A stretch of DNA of 64,000 bases, from contig CAXXSX010000001.1 in assembly GCA_963677165.2 (NCBI GenBank), positions 744,001-808,000 of the forward strand, read 5' to 3'. Below are positions 25,740-34,706 of this stretch, piece by piece. Within the stretch, counting starts at the first letter, position 1. Each line of letters begins with the position of its first letter. The DNA is from JAFGXT01 sp963677165 (GTDB taxonomy: Bacteria; Verrucomicrobiota; Lentisphaeria; Victivallales; SZUA-371). A model generated the notes under the pieces. That model was not told where the DNA came from, ran no database searches, and saw only the letters and a list, made by a program, of their open reading frames with translations. Both the position numbers and the translations under genes were made by a program.

Positions 25740-28313
25740 ATGAGTTTTCTTGAAATTCATCTGCTATGGCATTTGCTCTGGGTCGTACCGGTAATCTGTA
25801 TTTTATATTTGGCTGCAATCAGGAAACGAAGACGTATTCTGAAGTTGATCCTGGGCAGTCGGGCCGATGACCCTGAATTTGTTCTGGTTTCGAAATATCG
25901 GAGAAATGTCAAGTTTGTTATTCTTCTTCTGGCCGTTTTCTTTTTGGCTTTGGCCGCAGCAAGGCCCTATTGGGGGCAGCGCATTATACCATATTCCAGT
26001 CAGGGACGTGATTTGATGGTGCTTTTCGACGTGTCTAAAAGCATGTTGGCAAAGGATGTTCAGCCATCCAGAATGGATCATGCTAAATGGTTTCTGCGTC
26101 GTTTGGTCAGCGATTGCGGTGGAGACCGTTTCGGACTGATCGCGTTTGCCGGAGCTTCATTTCTGGAATGTCCTCTTACCACTGACCGAACCAGTTTCTT
26201 CCAGTATCTTGATGAGCTGGATACCAATACGATTCCAGTAGGCGGAACAAATATTCAGAACGCTCTTGAGACTGCTTTAAAGGCGTTTAAGGCAGCAGAG
26301 AGCGGGCACCGGGCCGTAATTCTAATAACCGATGGTGATGAACTAGAAGGTAATAGCAGTAAGGTGATAGAACAATTGAAAGAGAAAAAAATACCTGTAA
26401 TAGTCGTTGGAATCGGCGATCCGATGAAACCGGGACTCATTCCTTTACATAAAAGCGATGGTTCGACTGGCTTCATGAAAGATTCAAAAGGCGAATTGGT
26501 TAAGACCCAACTCAATGAGAAACAGCTTAGAGCCCTGGCGTTGGCTACCGGCGGTTGCTATGCTCGTTCGACTGCAGCGAATATCAACTTGAATAATGTA
26601 TTGCAACGTGTCCAGGGATTGATTCCTCACAACCTTGAAAGCGGGAAACAGACTCGTCCGATTGAACGTTTCTATTATCCATTAGTCGTCGGACTTTTAC
26701 TGCTGCTTTCCTGGTTCTGTATTTCCGAACGTCAGGACAAGAAAGTAAGAAATCGTTTGAAAACCGGATTGTCTGCCATGGTTATCGCTTCCCTGATTGC
26801 GTTTGGGGCCGTAAGCTTGAGTGCACAGCAACCGCTGGATAAGAGCAATAAACTGTTGCCTGGGACGAAACCGGCGAATGAACCGCAGCAGACTGAAGTT
26901 CCGGAAAGCCAGGCGAATGATAAAGTTAAAAAAGCAAAACCGGAAGAGACTGACCCGGTTGCTGTATATAATAAGGCATTAAAGCTTCAGAAAGCGAAAG
27001 ATAAAAAAGCAGTGGAGCTTTACCGAAAAGCTATCAATCTGGCTGCTAATAATGAAGCTGTACGCTCCAGTTCGTATCAGAATCTTGGGGTGATCCGTCA
27101 CGAGGCTGCCCGGCAGCAGGTTATTCAGAGTCTGGCGCAGGTAAAACAGCAGAACCTTGATGGAGCCCTAAAGGGGCTTGATGCGGCAAAACAGGCTCTG
27201 GCTGGAGCAGAAGAGCATTATGTTGAGGCTATGGCTTTGGCTGAAAGCGGCATTCCATCAAAAGCGATAAAGAAAGATAAAAAAGAGGTTTCTTTAGACG
27301 ATAAAAATAAAAAGATCAAGACTGATTTGGCTTTGAATTCGGGAACTCCCGATAGTATTGCAATGAATCAGCAAAAACTGTTGCGTGATCGGCAAATGAT
27401 TGATCAACTGAAAAAGAAAATTGAAGAGCTGAAGAAAAAGCAAAAGCAGGCCCAGAAGAAAACTCAGCAGGCCAAGCAGAAGCAGCAGCAACAGAATAAA
27501 CAGCAACAGAAAAATAAGCAGCAACAGAATAAACAGCAACAACAGAAGCAGCAAAATAAACAAGATCAGAAACAGAAACAACAACAACAGAAGCAGAATC
27601 AGCAGAACAAGCAGGATCAGAATAAGCAACAACAAAACAAGCAGGATCAGAATAAACAACAGCAGAAGCAGCAAAATAAACAAGATCAGAAACAGGATCA
27701 GCATAACAAACAACAGCAGAAGCAGCAAAATAAACAAGATCAGAAACAGGATCAGCATAACAAACAACAGCAAAATAAGCAGGATCAACAGAAAAGTCCT
27801 GAACAAGCTCGTAAGGAAGCTCAAAAAGCTGTTGATGACCTGAAAAAAGCTGCAAAAAATCTTGATCAGAAGAAGCTGGAAAAATCAGCTGATGAAGCTG
27901 CGAAAGAGCTGAAAAAAGCGGAAGAATCCCAGAAGAAAAATCAAGGAAAAGAAGCTGAAAAGCATCTGAAGAAAGCGCTTGAAAAGCTACAGAAAGCTTC
28001 TGGTCAGAACAAGCAGAAAAAAGATAAAAACAAGAGTGGTAAGAATAACAATAAAGATCAGAATAAACAGAATAAAGATAGTCGTGATAAAAACAAGAAT
28101 AAAGGCAAAGGTAAGCAGGATAAAAAATTGCCTCAGCAGAAGCAGCAGGCAAAAAGCGCGAAAGCCAAACCTGCGAAAGAGAAGGATATTGATCCTAAAC
28201 AAGCTGAAGCCATTCTTCGCAGTATGGCTAATGAGGAAAAGAATCTACGTGACGCCATGAAAGCCAATCTGAAACGCGCTTATCAGAATAATAGAGTGGA
28301 AAAAGATTGGTAA
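25740..28313 (+). CDS. BatA/BatB-BatC fusion: VWA protein with TPR and Lys/Gln-rich tail
   Basis: An 857-residue membrane protein of the Bat aerotolerance family. Two helices (about 8-27 and 58-78) precede a von Willebrand factor A domain with the metal-site motif DVSKS (DxSxS), GGTNIQNAL and TDGDE. A helix near 310-328 ends the BatA/BatB part. A second signal-like helix at about 344-362 ending SLSAQQ then starts a BatC-like region with TPR helices (about 400-500). A very long Lys/Gln/Asn tail runs from about 560 to 830, including near-perfect 18-residue repeats. The internal signal-like segment marks the junction of what are separate genes elsewhere. BatD-BatE follows after 77 nt. MoxR and DUF58 genes, usual upstream partners, are absent. 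The function in oxidative or envelope stress is debated. Confidence 0.88.
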   Translation: MSFLEIHLLWHLLWVVPVICILYLAAIRKRRRILKLILGSRADDPEFVLVSKYRRNVKFVILLLAVFFLALAAARPYWGQRIIPYSSQGRDLMVLFDVSKSMLAKDVQPSRMDHAKWFLRRLVSDCGGDRFGLIAFAGASFLECPLTTDRTSFFQYLDELDTNTIPVGGTNIQNALETALKAFKAAESGHRAVILITDGDELEGNSSKVIEQLKEKKIPVIVVGIGDPMKPGLIPLHKSDGSTGFMKDSKGELVKTQLNEKQLRALALATGGCYARSTAANINLNNVLQRVQGLIPHNLESGKQTRPIERFYYPLVVGLLLLLSWFCISERQDKKVRNRLKTGLSAMVIASLIAFGAVSLSAQQPLDKSNKLLPGTKPANEPQQTEVPESQANDKVKKAKPEETDPVAVYNKALKLQKAKDKKAVELYRKAINLAANNEAVRSSSYQNLGVIRHEAARQQVIQSLAQVKQQNLDGALKGLDAAKQALAGAEEHYVEAMALAESGIPSKAIKKDKKEVSLDDKNKKIKTDLALNSGTPDSIAMNQQKLLRDRQMIDQLKKKIEELKKKQKQAQKKTQQAKQKQQQQNKQQQKNKQQQNKQQQQKQQNKQDQKQKQQQQKQNQQNKQDQNKQQQNKQDQNKQQQKQQNKQDQKQDQHNKQQQKQQNKQDQKQDQHNKQQQNKQDQQKSPEQARKEAQKAVDDLKKAAKNLDQKKLEKSADEAAKELKKAEESQKKNQGKEAEKHLKKALEKLQKASGQNKQKKDKNKSGKNNNKDQNKQNKDSRDKNKNKGKGKQDKKLPQQKQQAKSAKAKPAKEKDIDPKQAEAILRSMANEEKNLRDAMKANLKRAYQNNRVEKDW
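27663..27770 (+). repeat. Two tandem 54-bp units inside the Bat fusion gene
   Basis: Two consecutive 54-bp units (27663-27716 and 27717-27770), apparently identical, encode an 18-residue Lys/Gln/Asn/Asp/His repeat. They lie in a wider A-rich CAA/CAG/AAA tract (about 27420-27830), a likely site of length variation by slippage. Confidence 0.8.
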
Positions 28314-28326
28314 AGGGCTATCTTAT

Positions 28327-28348
28327 GGAAGAGGCTACAGCCTCTTCC
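28327..28348 (+). promoter_or_regulatory. Intercistronic hairpin between the two Bat genes
   Basis: GGAAGAGGC (28327-28335) and GCCTCTTCC (28340-28348) form a perfect 9-bp stem with a TACA loop. No T run follows, so it is not a standard terminator; it may protect the upstream mRNA end or set the ratio of the two products. Confidence 0.55.
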
Positions 28349-28390
28349 TGACTGTTAAAAATTACCTGGAACATATAAAGGTTTGCTCAA

Positions 28391-30964
28391 GTGAAAAAGA
28401 TATTATTGTCATTTTATCTGCTGATATGTACAGCCTCTGTTGTATTGGCCGAAGTCGGGTACACTACTAATCCCAGACCGAATCTAATTGTAAAAGGAGA
28501 GCCGGTTGAATTCATTTTGACGAATACTGACGGCGAAGCGCCTGTAATTGATAAATTTCCGAAAGTAGACGGTATTGAATGGGATAGTAGACGTCCCGGA
28601 TCGTCGGTTAATATTATCAACAGCAACATCAGAAAATCTAATATCTACACTTTTAAGGCAACGAAGACGGGAGAGATTGTAATTCCTGAAATTACTGTAA
28701 ATGTCGACAATCGTGCGATGGCTATCAAGAACCTGAAACTTATGGTTAGAGAACGAACCTATCGTATTAGCGGTAGCAATGGATACCCTGTCGATCGAGC
28801 TCTCGAAGACTTAGTATTTGAGAAAGTGATTATTCCGTCGGAGAAGAAGGTCTATTATGTCGGCGAAGAAATTCCGATGCAGGTTAAGCTATACGTTTCT
28901 CTGGCATTTAGAATCAGATGCGGGGATCCTCAGATTGATATGGAGAAAATCGTTTTAAAGGATTATAGCTCTGTTAACCGGAAAAACCGTAATTTTGCTC
29001 AGGAGGAACCTGATACAACCATTGAAACTATTGATGGCATTGATTACCGGGTTTATATCTATAAAACATCATTCCGTCCTGTTTCCTCTGGGAAATTAAC
29101 CGGTAAGGTCACTACGGAGACAATTGTTCAGACCCGAAACTATTTTCATGGGGTCAGGCGTAATCTTAGTGCCGATGTTCCGCCAATTAAAGTTTTGGCT
29201 TTACCGGAACCGCCTGGAAATACGGAGTTTCTGGGGTTGGTTGGAAATTGGCACGTGAAAATCAGCTTAAAAGAAGACAAAGTAAAAATCGGAGATACTG
29301 CCACGCTGAATCTTTTGATTAAAGGTGTGGGTTCCCTGGAAACTCTTAACGTTCCAAAGCTTGACATCCCGGGATTCAGAGTATATCCGCCGGAAGTTGA
29401 TAAAAAGTATAATCCACATTTTGATCGCAGTACGGCAAATATTAATTATGTAATGATTGCTACTGCACAAGGGAAAGCGCCGGTAGATGTTTCTTTTGCG
29501 TTTTTCGACAGTTTGAAAGGGAAATATCGTGAATTCCAATTTAAGAAAAATATTACTGTTGAAAAATCAGATAAATTTACATCTACTGAGAATGTTTTTG
29601 TCGGCAACGAACAGGACACTTATGTACCAAAGAAAAGACGGGAAAAACCGTCCAGTTCAGGTATTTTGTATTTGAAGCGTAAACCATACGGACGGGTCGA
29701 GCTTCCTTTGCTTGATAATCACATGGTGGCCTATTGGGTACTGTTCATTTTGGGACCGTTAATGATAGTTGTTTCCATATTACTGAACAGACGTCGAATG
29801 AAACTGGATAAATCCCCGCATTTGCGCCGTCGTCGTGAGGCAGTAGCGGCGCGAGGAAAGATTCTGGCAAAACTACGCAAAGCTGACGAGGACAGTATTG
29901 ATCAGGTTATTCAGCAGGATGTTGTTCCGTTCGTTAACGATATGATGGCACTGCCGCCTGGAACTTCCGCCTCTGAGCTGGCGGATCGGGTTTCTGATTC
30001 AGAAATGGGGGAATGTTTAAAGAGTTCTGGAGAATCAAGTTATATGCCTGGAGCCGTAAGTATGGATAAATCTGAATTGAAAAAACGCGTTATAAATGCT
30101 GTAAAGCGATTCTCCGTAATTTTGCTGCTGTGTGGACTCAGCTTGAATTCATTTGCCGCTGAAATCGTGAAGAAGGCGGATAATGTTCCTGTTAAATCTG
30201 AAAACGAGCAGATTACGGATGCGGTTGAAGCCCTGAATGCTTATGATCGAGGCGATTTTGGACAGGCTGCGGAATATTATGCCGGTTTGATTGATCCGCA
30301 TGCGCCGGATCCCGCCTTATTGTTTAATCTGGGAAATTGCCTGTGCAGACAGAAACGATACGCCAGGGCTATGGTTTGTTATGAACGCGCGTTGCGTTTG
30401 AAACCCGGTGACTCTGATATTCTTGAAAACCTCAACTACGTAAGGCGTAAGCTTTTTCTACCGGAAGTTGGAGCCGTTTCCAATCCTGTGGAATTGCTGA
30501 TGGACAGAGTTAATTTTATTCGTCCTGATCAATGGTTGCTGGTCGCGGCTGTCTGTTGGTTTCTCTTGTGTCTGGCGTATGTGATACGAAGAAGAATTGA
30601 CGGTTTTAAACGAGTTATAACTGGAGTCCTGTTAGTTGGGATTATTGGTTCTCTGGCGGCGGTTGTTACTCAGTACCGGACGGTTTATAGTTCAAAGGTT
30701 GCGGTTATTACAGGACATCATGTAAAGGTCTATAGTCTGCCTTCTGAAAAGTCCGGCAGAGTGGAATTCAAGCTGCGTAATGGTGAAACTGTTAACATTG
30801 AAGAACAGCGCGCAACCTGGATTCGGGTTCGGGCTGAAAATGGAGAAGGCTGGATTCTTTCAAAAACCGCTTCTCCGGTGTGGGGTAATTTTGATACCAG
30901 AAGTTTTAAACAGCTTTGTGGTATTGAGAATGAAGATAAAACAATCATTTCCAAAACGAAATAA
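28391..30964 (+). CDS. BatD-BatE fusion: BatD domain, TPR and SH3-like tail
   Basis: An 857-residue protein. A signal peptide (about 1-20, ending VVLA) leads to a BatD region of repeated beta-sandwich modules (about 22-420: GYTTNPRPNLIVKGEPVEF, then KVYYVGEEIPMQVKLY). A transmembrane helix lies at about 455-475. A second signal-like helix near 578-595, ending NSFA, marks the start of a BatE region with a TPR pair (LFNLGNCLCRQKRYARAMVCYERAL), two further helices, and an SH3-like domain (about 775-835, VKVYSLPSEKSGRVEFKL). The start is GTG at 28391 with AAAGG upstream. Bat proteins are thought to form a cell-envelope complex with the VWA protein encoded upstream. Confidence 0.87.
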   Translation: MKKILLSFYLLICTASVVLAEVGYTTNPRPNLIVKGEPVEFILTNTDGEAPVIDKFPKVDGIEWDSRRPGSSVNIINSNIRKSNIYTFKATKTGEIVIPEITVNVDNRAMAIKNLKLMVRERTYRISGSNGYPVDRALEDLVFEKVIIPSEKKVYYVGEEIPMQVKLYVSLAFRIRCGDPQIDMEKIVLKDYSSVNRKNRNFAQEEPDTTIETIDGIDYRVYIYKTSFRPVSSGKLTGKVTTETIVQTRNYFHGVRRNLSADVPPIKVLALPEPPGNTEFLGLVGNWHVKISLKEDKVKIGDTATLNLLIKGVGSLETLNVPKLDIPGFRVYPPEVDKKYNPHFDRSTANINYVMIATAQGKAPVDVSFAFFDSLKGKYREFQFKKNITVEKSDKFTSTENVFVGNEQDTYVPKKRREKPSSSGILYLKRKPYGRVELPLLDNHMVAYWVLFILGPLMIVVSILLNRRRMKLDKSPHLRRRREAVAARGKILAKLRKADEDSIDQVIQQDVVPFVNDMMALPPGTSASELADRVSDSEMGECLKSSGESSYMPGAVSMDKSELKKRVINAVKRFSVILLLCGLSLNSFAAEIVKKADNVPVKSENEQITDAVEALNAYDRGDFGQAAEYYAGLIDPHAPDPALLFNLGNCLCRQKRYARAMVCYERALRLKPGDSDILENLNYVRRKLFLPEVGAVSNPVELLMDRVNFIRPDQWLLVAAVCWFLLCLAYVIRRRIDGFKRVITGVLLVGIIGSLAAVVTQYRTVYSSKVAVITGHHVKVYSLPSEKSGRVEFKLRNGETVNIEEQRATWIRVRAENGEGWILSKTASPVWGNFDTRSFKQLCGIENEDKTIISKTK

Positions 30965-31143
30965 ACTACCTTGATGTAAACATACGAGGTATTGATAACG
31001 CTTTTGAAAAAAGTTAGCAAAAATATCATTTTTTAAGGTACGCCCTGAGGCGCGGGGTAATAAACCGGATTTTCGCGCAGTCAGCCGTATTGACCCGCTT
31101 CCGCAAGGAGCGTCAGCGACTGAAGTTTGAAGATACTAACGCT

Positions 31144-31158
31144 GTCCGTCGTACGGAC
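31144..31158 (+). promoter_or_regulatory. Leader hairpin before the Gly/His lipoprotein
   Basis: GTCCGT (31144-31149) and ACGGAC (31153-31158) form a 6-bp stem about 10 nt before the ribosome site AGAGGA of the lipoprotein gene. The surrounding 31035-31160 segment is more GC-rich than other gaps here and contains further short complementary pairs. No gene is evident in 30965-31176. Confidence 0.3.
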
Positions 31159-31176
31159 AATAAATCAGAGGAAATT

Positions 31177-31404
31177 ATGAAAAAAATTGCATTGGTTGCT
31201 GTTGCCGCCTTCTTTACTGCATTATTGAGTTCATGTGGGCCCATGTGGCCCTGGAATGGCGGAGGGGATGGTCCTGGTCATCATGGAGGAGGTCCCGGAG
31301 GCGGAGGTTTTGAGCATCATGGCGGAGGCCCCGGAGGCGGAGGTTTTGAGTATCATGGTGGAGGTCATCATGGCGGTCATCACGGGCCGGAAGAAGGTCA
31401 TTAA
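31177..31404 (+). CDS. Small Gly/His-rich lipoprotein
   Basis: A 75-residue protein with a lipoprotein signal peptide ending in LLSSC (Cys20). The mature part is almost entirely Gly, His, Pro and Phe: PMWPWNGGGDG, then two 12-residue units of HHGGGPGGGGFE type, then HHGGHHGPEEGH. ATG at 31177 follows AGAGGAAATT. The histidine clusters suggest divalent-metal binding in the envelope, but no family is recognised and function is inferred from composition alone. It follows the Bat genes by about 210 nt and is closed by a terminator. Confidence 0.75.
   Translation: MKKIALVAVAAFFTALLSSCGPMWPWNGGGDGPGHHGGGPGGGGFEHHGGGPGGGGFEYHGGGHHGGHHGPEEGH
31279..31350 (+). repeat. Two tandem 36-bp repeats in the lipoprotein gene
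   Basis: Units 31279-31314 and 31315-31350 differ at two or three third positions only. Each encodes HHGGGPGGGGFE. A partial third unit with Tyr for the first His follows. Confidence 0.85.
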
Positions 31405-31435
31405 TTTAGAGAAATCCTTTCTTTTTATCAATATG

Positions 31436-31474
31436 AAGCATTGTTTTAATAATATGTTGAAACAATGCTTTTTT
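31436..31474 (+). terminator. Intrinsic terminator after the Gly/His lipoprotein gene
   Basis: AAGCATTGTTT (31436-31446) pairs with AAACAATGCTT (31460-31470), followed by more T residues. Confidence 0.8.
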
Positions 31475-31537
31475 ATGTGAAAATGTTAGCAATACACACA
31501 AGAACGTTGATTTGTTCATATTAATGTTGTTCCAATG

Positions 31538-31546
31538 TGGTATAAT
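31538..31546 (+). promoter_or_regulatory. Extended -10 promoter of the fucosidase gene
   Basis: TGG immediately before a perfect TATAAT (31541-31546) forms an extended -10 (TGn-TATAAT), 38 nt before the fucosidase ATG. No good -35 hexamer is visible, which suits an extended -10 promoter or one needing an activator. Confidence 0.45.
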
Positions 31547-31584
31547 TATGAATATCTAGTAACTAAACTACAGGAGCTTTTAAG

Positions 31585-32868
31585 ATGACAGATTATGGAA
31601 GAGGTGATACCTCATGGTTTGTGAAAGATCGTTTTGGAATGTTCATTCACTGGGGACTTTATTCTCAACCGGCCCGTCATGAATGGATACGTTGTCGAGA
31701 GATGATTGCAGCAGAAGATTATCAGAAGTATTTTGATGTTTTCGATCCCGACTTGTTTGATCCGAAAGAGTGGGCGCGGATGGCTCGTGAAGCGGGTATG
31801 AAGTATTTTGTAATTACCACCAAGCATCATGAAGGATTTTGTTTGTGGAATTCAAAGTTTACCGATTACAAAGCGCCGAATACGCCGTGTGGTAAAGATC
31901 TGCTGCGTGAAGTGGTAGATGCTTTCCGTTCAGAAGGAATAAAGGTTGGGTTCTATTATTCGCTGATTGACTGGCATCATCCGGACTTTACGGTTGACCG
32001 GAATCATCCGGATCGTGAACGCGAGGAGGCACGGGCGCTTAACTGCGAACGCGATATGTCGCGCTATGCGCAATATATGCGAGATCAGGTTCGTGAACTG
32101 CTTACCGATTTCGGCAAAATCGATATTCTCTGGTTTGATTTTTCATATCCCGGCGAGGATGGCAAGGGGCATGATGACTGGGAATCGGAAAAACTGGTGA
32201 AAATGATTCGCGAGCTCCAGCCGCATATAATCATCGATAACCGTCTTGATTTGCCGGGCGCAGGTGACATTATTACCCCGGAACAGTATGTGCCGGACAA
32301 CGGTATGCGCGATGAAAACGGTGACCTCCAGGTTTGGGAAGGTTGTCAGACATTCTCCGGTTCCTGGGGATATTACCGGGATGAAGCGAGCTGGAAATCA
32401 GTAGAAATGTGCGTTCAAATGCTGGTCAATCATGTGTCACGTGGCGGCAATCTGCTACTGAATGTTGGTCCAACGGCCCGAGGAATATTTGACGAGCGTG
32501 CACAGGAACGTCTGGCCGGTATGGCGAAATGGATGAAGTTCCACAGCCGTTCGATATATAATTGTACTATTGCGCCGGAAGAGTATCCTGAACCAGAAAA
32601 CTGTCGTTACACCTATAATCCGGAAACAAAGCGGCTGTATCTGCATATTTATGCCTGGCCCTTCAAGCATATTCATCTCCATAACATGGAAGGTAAAATC
32701 AAATATGCCCAGTTACTTAATGATGCCAGCGAAGTTCGCTTTCGTGAAACGGCTAGTGAAGTTCACTCTAATCTCAACAGTCAGACTCCGGAGGGGGCGG
32801 TTACGCTTGAACTTCCGGTTATCAAGCCGGATGTATCTGTGCCGGTAATTGAGTTATTTATGAAATAG
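31585..32868 (+). CDS. Alpha-L-fucosidase, glycoside hydrolase family 29
   Basis: A 427-residue GH29 enzyme. WFVKDRFGMFIHWGLYS at about 11-27, KHHEGF (80-85) for fucose binding, GFYYSLIDWHHP, and ILWFDFSYPG with the presumed catalytic nucleophile Asp185 are all visible; NLLLNVGPTARG closes the barrel. A C-terminal beta-sandwich follows. There is no signal peptide, so it should cleave fucosides in the cytoplasm after import. ATG follows AGGAG by eight nt. It is convergent with an IclR-type regulator gene 30 nt away and opens a sugar catabolism island. Linkage specificity cannot be judged from sequence; some GH29-like enzymes act on other sugars. Confidence 0.92.
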   Translation: MTDYGRGDTSWFVKDRFGMFIHWGLYSQPARHEWIRCREMIAAEDYQKYFDVFDPDLFDPKEWARMAREAGMKYFVITTKHHEGFCLWNSKFTDYKAPNTPCGKDLLREVVDAFRSEGIKVGFYYSLIDWHHPDFTVDRNHPDREREEARALNCERDMSRYAQYMRDQVRELLTDFGKIDILWFDFSYPGEDGKGHDDWESEKLVKMIRELQPHIIIDNRLDLPGAGDIITPEQYVPDNGMRDENGDLQVWEGCQTFSGSWGYYRDEASWKSVEMCVQMLVNHVSRGGNLLLNVGPTARGIFDERAQERLAGMAKWMKFHSRSIYNCTIAPEEYPEPENCRYTYNPETKRLYLHIYAWPFKHIHLHNMEGKIKYAQLLNDASEVRFRETASEVHSNLNSQTPEGAVTLELPVIKPDVSVPVIELFMK

Positions 32869-32898
32869 TAATTGAACCGGGAATACTGCCTGATATAC

Positions 32899-33678
32899 TT
32901 AGTCCTGTCCCAGGCGTTTTGACAGGTTGGCGGCATATTTCTTAACAGTTTCACCAACTTCCGCAATGCGGTCGTTGGTGATTCTGTATTTGGGACCGGT
33001 GACCCATACTGCCGCGCGTGGAGTGCCGCGATAATCGAACACCGGTGCCCCAATACATATTACACCTTCGGCTTCTTCTTCGTGGTCAACGGCATATCCC
33101 ATTTTTTTTGCTTTTTCCAGTTCTTTTTTGAATTCAGCTGGGGTCGTTATTGTATTTTGCGTAAATTGGGGGAATTTCATAAGACTCATCTGGTGTTCCA
33201 GAGCGTATTTATCCAGGTTCGCCAGCATGGCTTTGCCGGGAGCTGCGGTATGCAGCAGAAAACGGGTTCCCGGTGAAACCATGAATTTGATCGGTTCGGG
33301 GGATAATTCCTGTTCCAGTACCACTCCTTCGCCCTCCAGTAGAGTCCCGAGCAGGGCGGTTTCACGGGTTTCATCGCGCAGGCTGCGAAGAATGTCGCCG
33401 GAAAGTTCCACCAGATTATTTTCCACTAATGCCTTATAACCCAGCGAGAGCAGCTTGCGGCTTAATGAGTACTCATTACTTTCCGTGTTTCTGGTTACAT
33501 AACCGCTGGCTTCAAGGGTCGACACAATTCGAAATACACTGTTATTCGGATATCCGAGGCATCTACTGATTTCCGCTTTTGTCGCGTTTGACGGATTATC
33601 CGCCAGAAATTCCATTATTTTTAAAGCGCGTTCCAGGTTTGGCACCTGGTATTTCGATTTTGTATTTTCTGTCTTCAA
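32899..33678 (-). CDS. IclR family transcriptional regulator
   Basis: A 259-residue regulator. The N-terminal winged helix-turn-helix (about 12-70: LERALKIMEFLADNPSNATK, then CLGYPNNSVFRIVSTLEASGYV) is followed by an IclR effector domain (about 85-255) with GTRFLLHTAAPGKAMLA and EGVICIGAPVFDYRG. IclR proteins commonly control sugar or aromatic catabolism and bind small acids or sugars. Its position between the fucosidase and the SDR-kinase-aldolase operon makes those genes likely targets. It appears to be transcribed alone. Confidence 0.93.
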   Translation of the reverse strand: MKTENTKSKYQVPNLERALKIMEFLADNPSNATKAEISRCLGYPNNSVFRIVSTLEASGYVTRNTESNEYSLSRKLLSLGYKALVENNLVELSGDILRSLRDETRETALLGTLLEGEGVVLEQELSPEPIKFMVSPGTRFLLHTAAPGKAMLANLDKYALEHQMSLMKFPQFTQNTITTPAEFKKELEKAKKMGYAVDHEEEAEGVICIGAPVFDYRGTPRAAVWVTGPKYRITNDRIAEVGETVKKYAANLSKRLGQD

Positions 33679-33779
33679 TTTTATCCCTTACGCATGTTTT
33701 ACAACTAAATTATAGTACCAATAGACTTTTGCAAATAGTATAGCGCAAATTCATCATGAATAGCGATGATTGCAGTGCA

Positions 33780-33797
33780 GTACAGCATTTTGTACAG
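33780..33797. promoter_or_regulatory. Direct GTACAG repeats upstream of the IclR gene
   Basis: GTACAG occurs at 33780-33785 and 33792-33797, six nt apart, about 100 nt upstream of the IclR start. It may be a regulator site; the spacing is close to one helical turn. No further support. Confidence 0.25.
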
Positions 33798-33864
33798 TTT
33801 TATATGATTCAATACATAATCAACCCATGCTTTGTGGATAAAGAAGATCGTTATACAGGATATT

Positions 33865-34554
33865 TTATTTCACTCTCGTCCAGAGCTTTTGCTGTTCGGT
33901 TGATGTAGCTTCCGTAAGTCCCTGAATATTAAGATATGTCTTATTGCTTACATGTCCGTCACACCATAAGATATTTATCCGTCCCGAGTGTCTTTGGGGA
34001 GGTACGTAGCCGTCATTGCATCTGTACCAACGAGCTCGATATCCCCCTCGTAAGGTTGTTAAACTTTCTACAATATCAACCAGCAAAACAGTATTACTGG
34101 TTTGTTTTAGAGTATTCATTTTGGCAGAAGGCATTCGTGTTCCATTACACCAATTACTCGCAATATACCAGTAATTGATCCCATAACCTATATTCATTGA
34201 GTCTGAATCGAGTGTGTGTGTCAAGCCGTAAGTCATATCCTTCTGATTTAGCATTGCTGGACACATGAAAACGTTACTGTTCGAAACCTGATTGTAAGAA
34301 GTCAGGCGATACGGCCAATACGGAGCTGTGTATGACGTTTCATTACAGTATGGGGTGAAATAGTCATTATTGTCATCTATATAAAAAAGTTCCATTTTCC
34401 CTAATTGTTTTAAATTCGATACACATGAAATACTCTTTGCTTTAGCCCTGGCTTTTCCTAAGGCTGGTAAGAGCATTCCCGCAAGGATTGCAATTATGGC
34501 TATTACTACAAGCAGTTCGATGAGTGTGAATCCCTGAAACCTTGATTTGTTCAT
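33865..34554 (-). CDS. Prepilin-like secreted protein (pseudopilin with C-terminal DG motif)
   Basis: A 229-residue protein with a type IV prepilin leader: FQG then FTLIELLVVIAIIAILAGMLLPAL, cut expected after the Gly, and Glu5 of the mature form present. The rest, with SCVSNLKQLG and the CDGHVSN end, matches the DUF1559-like pseudopilin group expanded hugely in Planctomycetes and Lentisphaerota. These are probably assembled or exported by a type II secretion-like machine, which is not encoded here. The gene is divergent from the SDR operon and stands beside the carbohydrate island. Its exact role is unknown. Confidence 0.88.
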   Translation of the reverse strand: MNKSRFQGFTLIELLVVIAIIAILAGMLLPALGKARAKAKSISCVSNLKQLGKMELFYIDDNNDYFTPYCNETSYTAPYWPYRLTSYNQVSNSNVFMCPAMLNQKDMTYGLTHTLDSDSMNIGYGINYWYIASNWCNGTRMPSAKMNTLKQTSNTVLLVDIVESLTTLRGGYRARWYRCNDGYVPPQRHSGRINILWCDGHVSNKTYLNIQGLTEATSTEQQKLWTRVK

Positions 34555-34706
34555 CCTCTTCCCTCCTTAAGAATTTCATTTCGGATGTTGTTTTCCTTCG
34601 TTGTTTTGGCAAAAACTTAAAATTTAATAATTCTATATTTGAAATTGTAATCTATATATAATAAAAAGTCAAGTTTATTTGTGAAATATTACTTGATTAT
34701 TTTTGT

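Noticed and set aside
27663..27770. Tandem repeats as a CRISPR-like array
   Set aside because: The units are contiguous without spacers and keep the reading frame of the Bat gene.
27294..28152. Long Leu/Ile/Phe- and Ser/Ala-rich frames on the minus strand opposite the Bat fusion gene
   Set aside because: They mirror the Lys/Gln-rich codons of the plus-strand gene, lack ribosome sites and have implausible composition.
31090..31176. Upstream extension of the Gly/His lipoprotein frame
   Set aside because: The added residues would bury the lipoprotein signal peptide, and a good ribosome site directly precedes ATG 31177.
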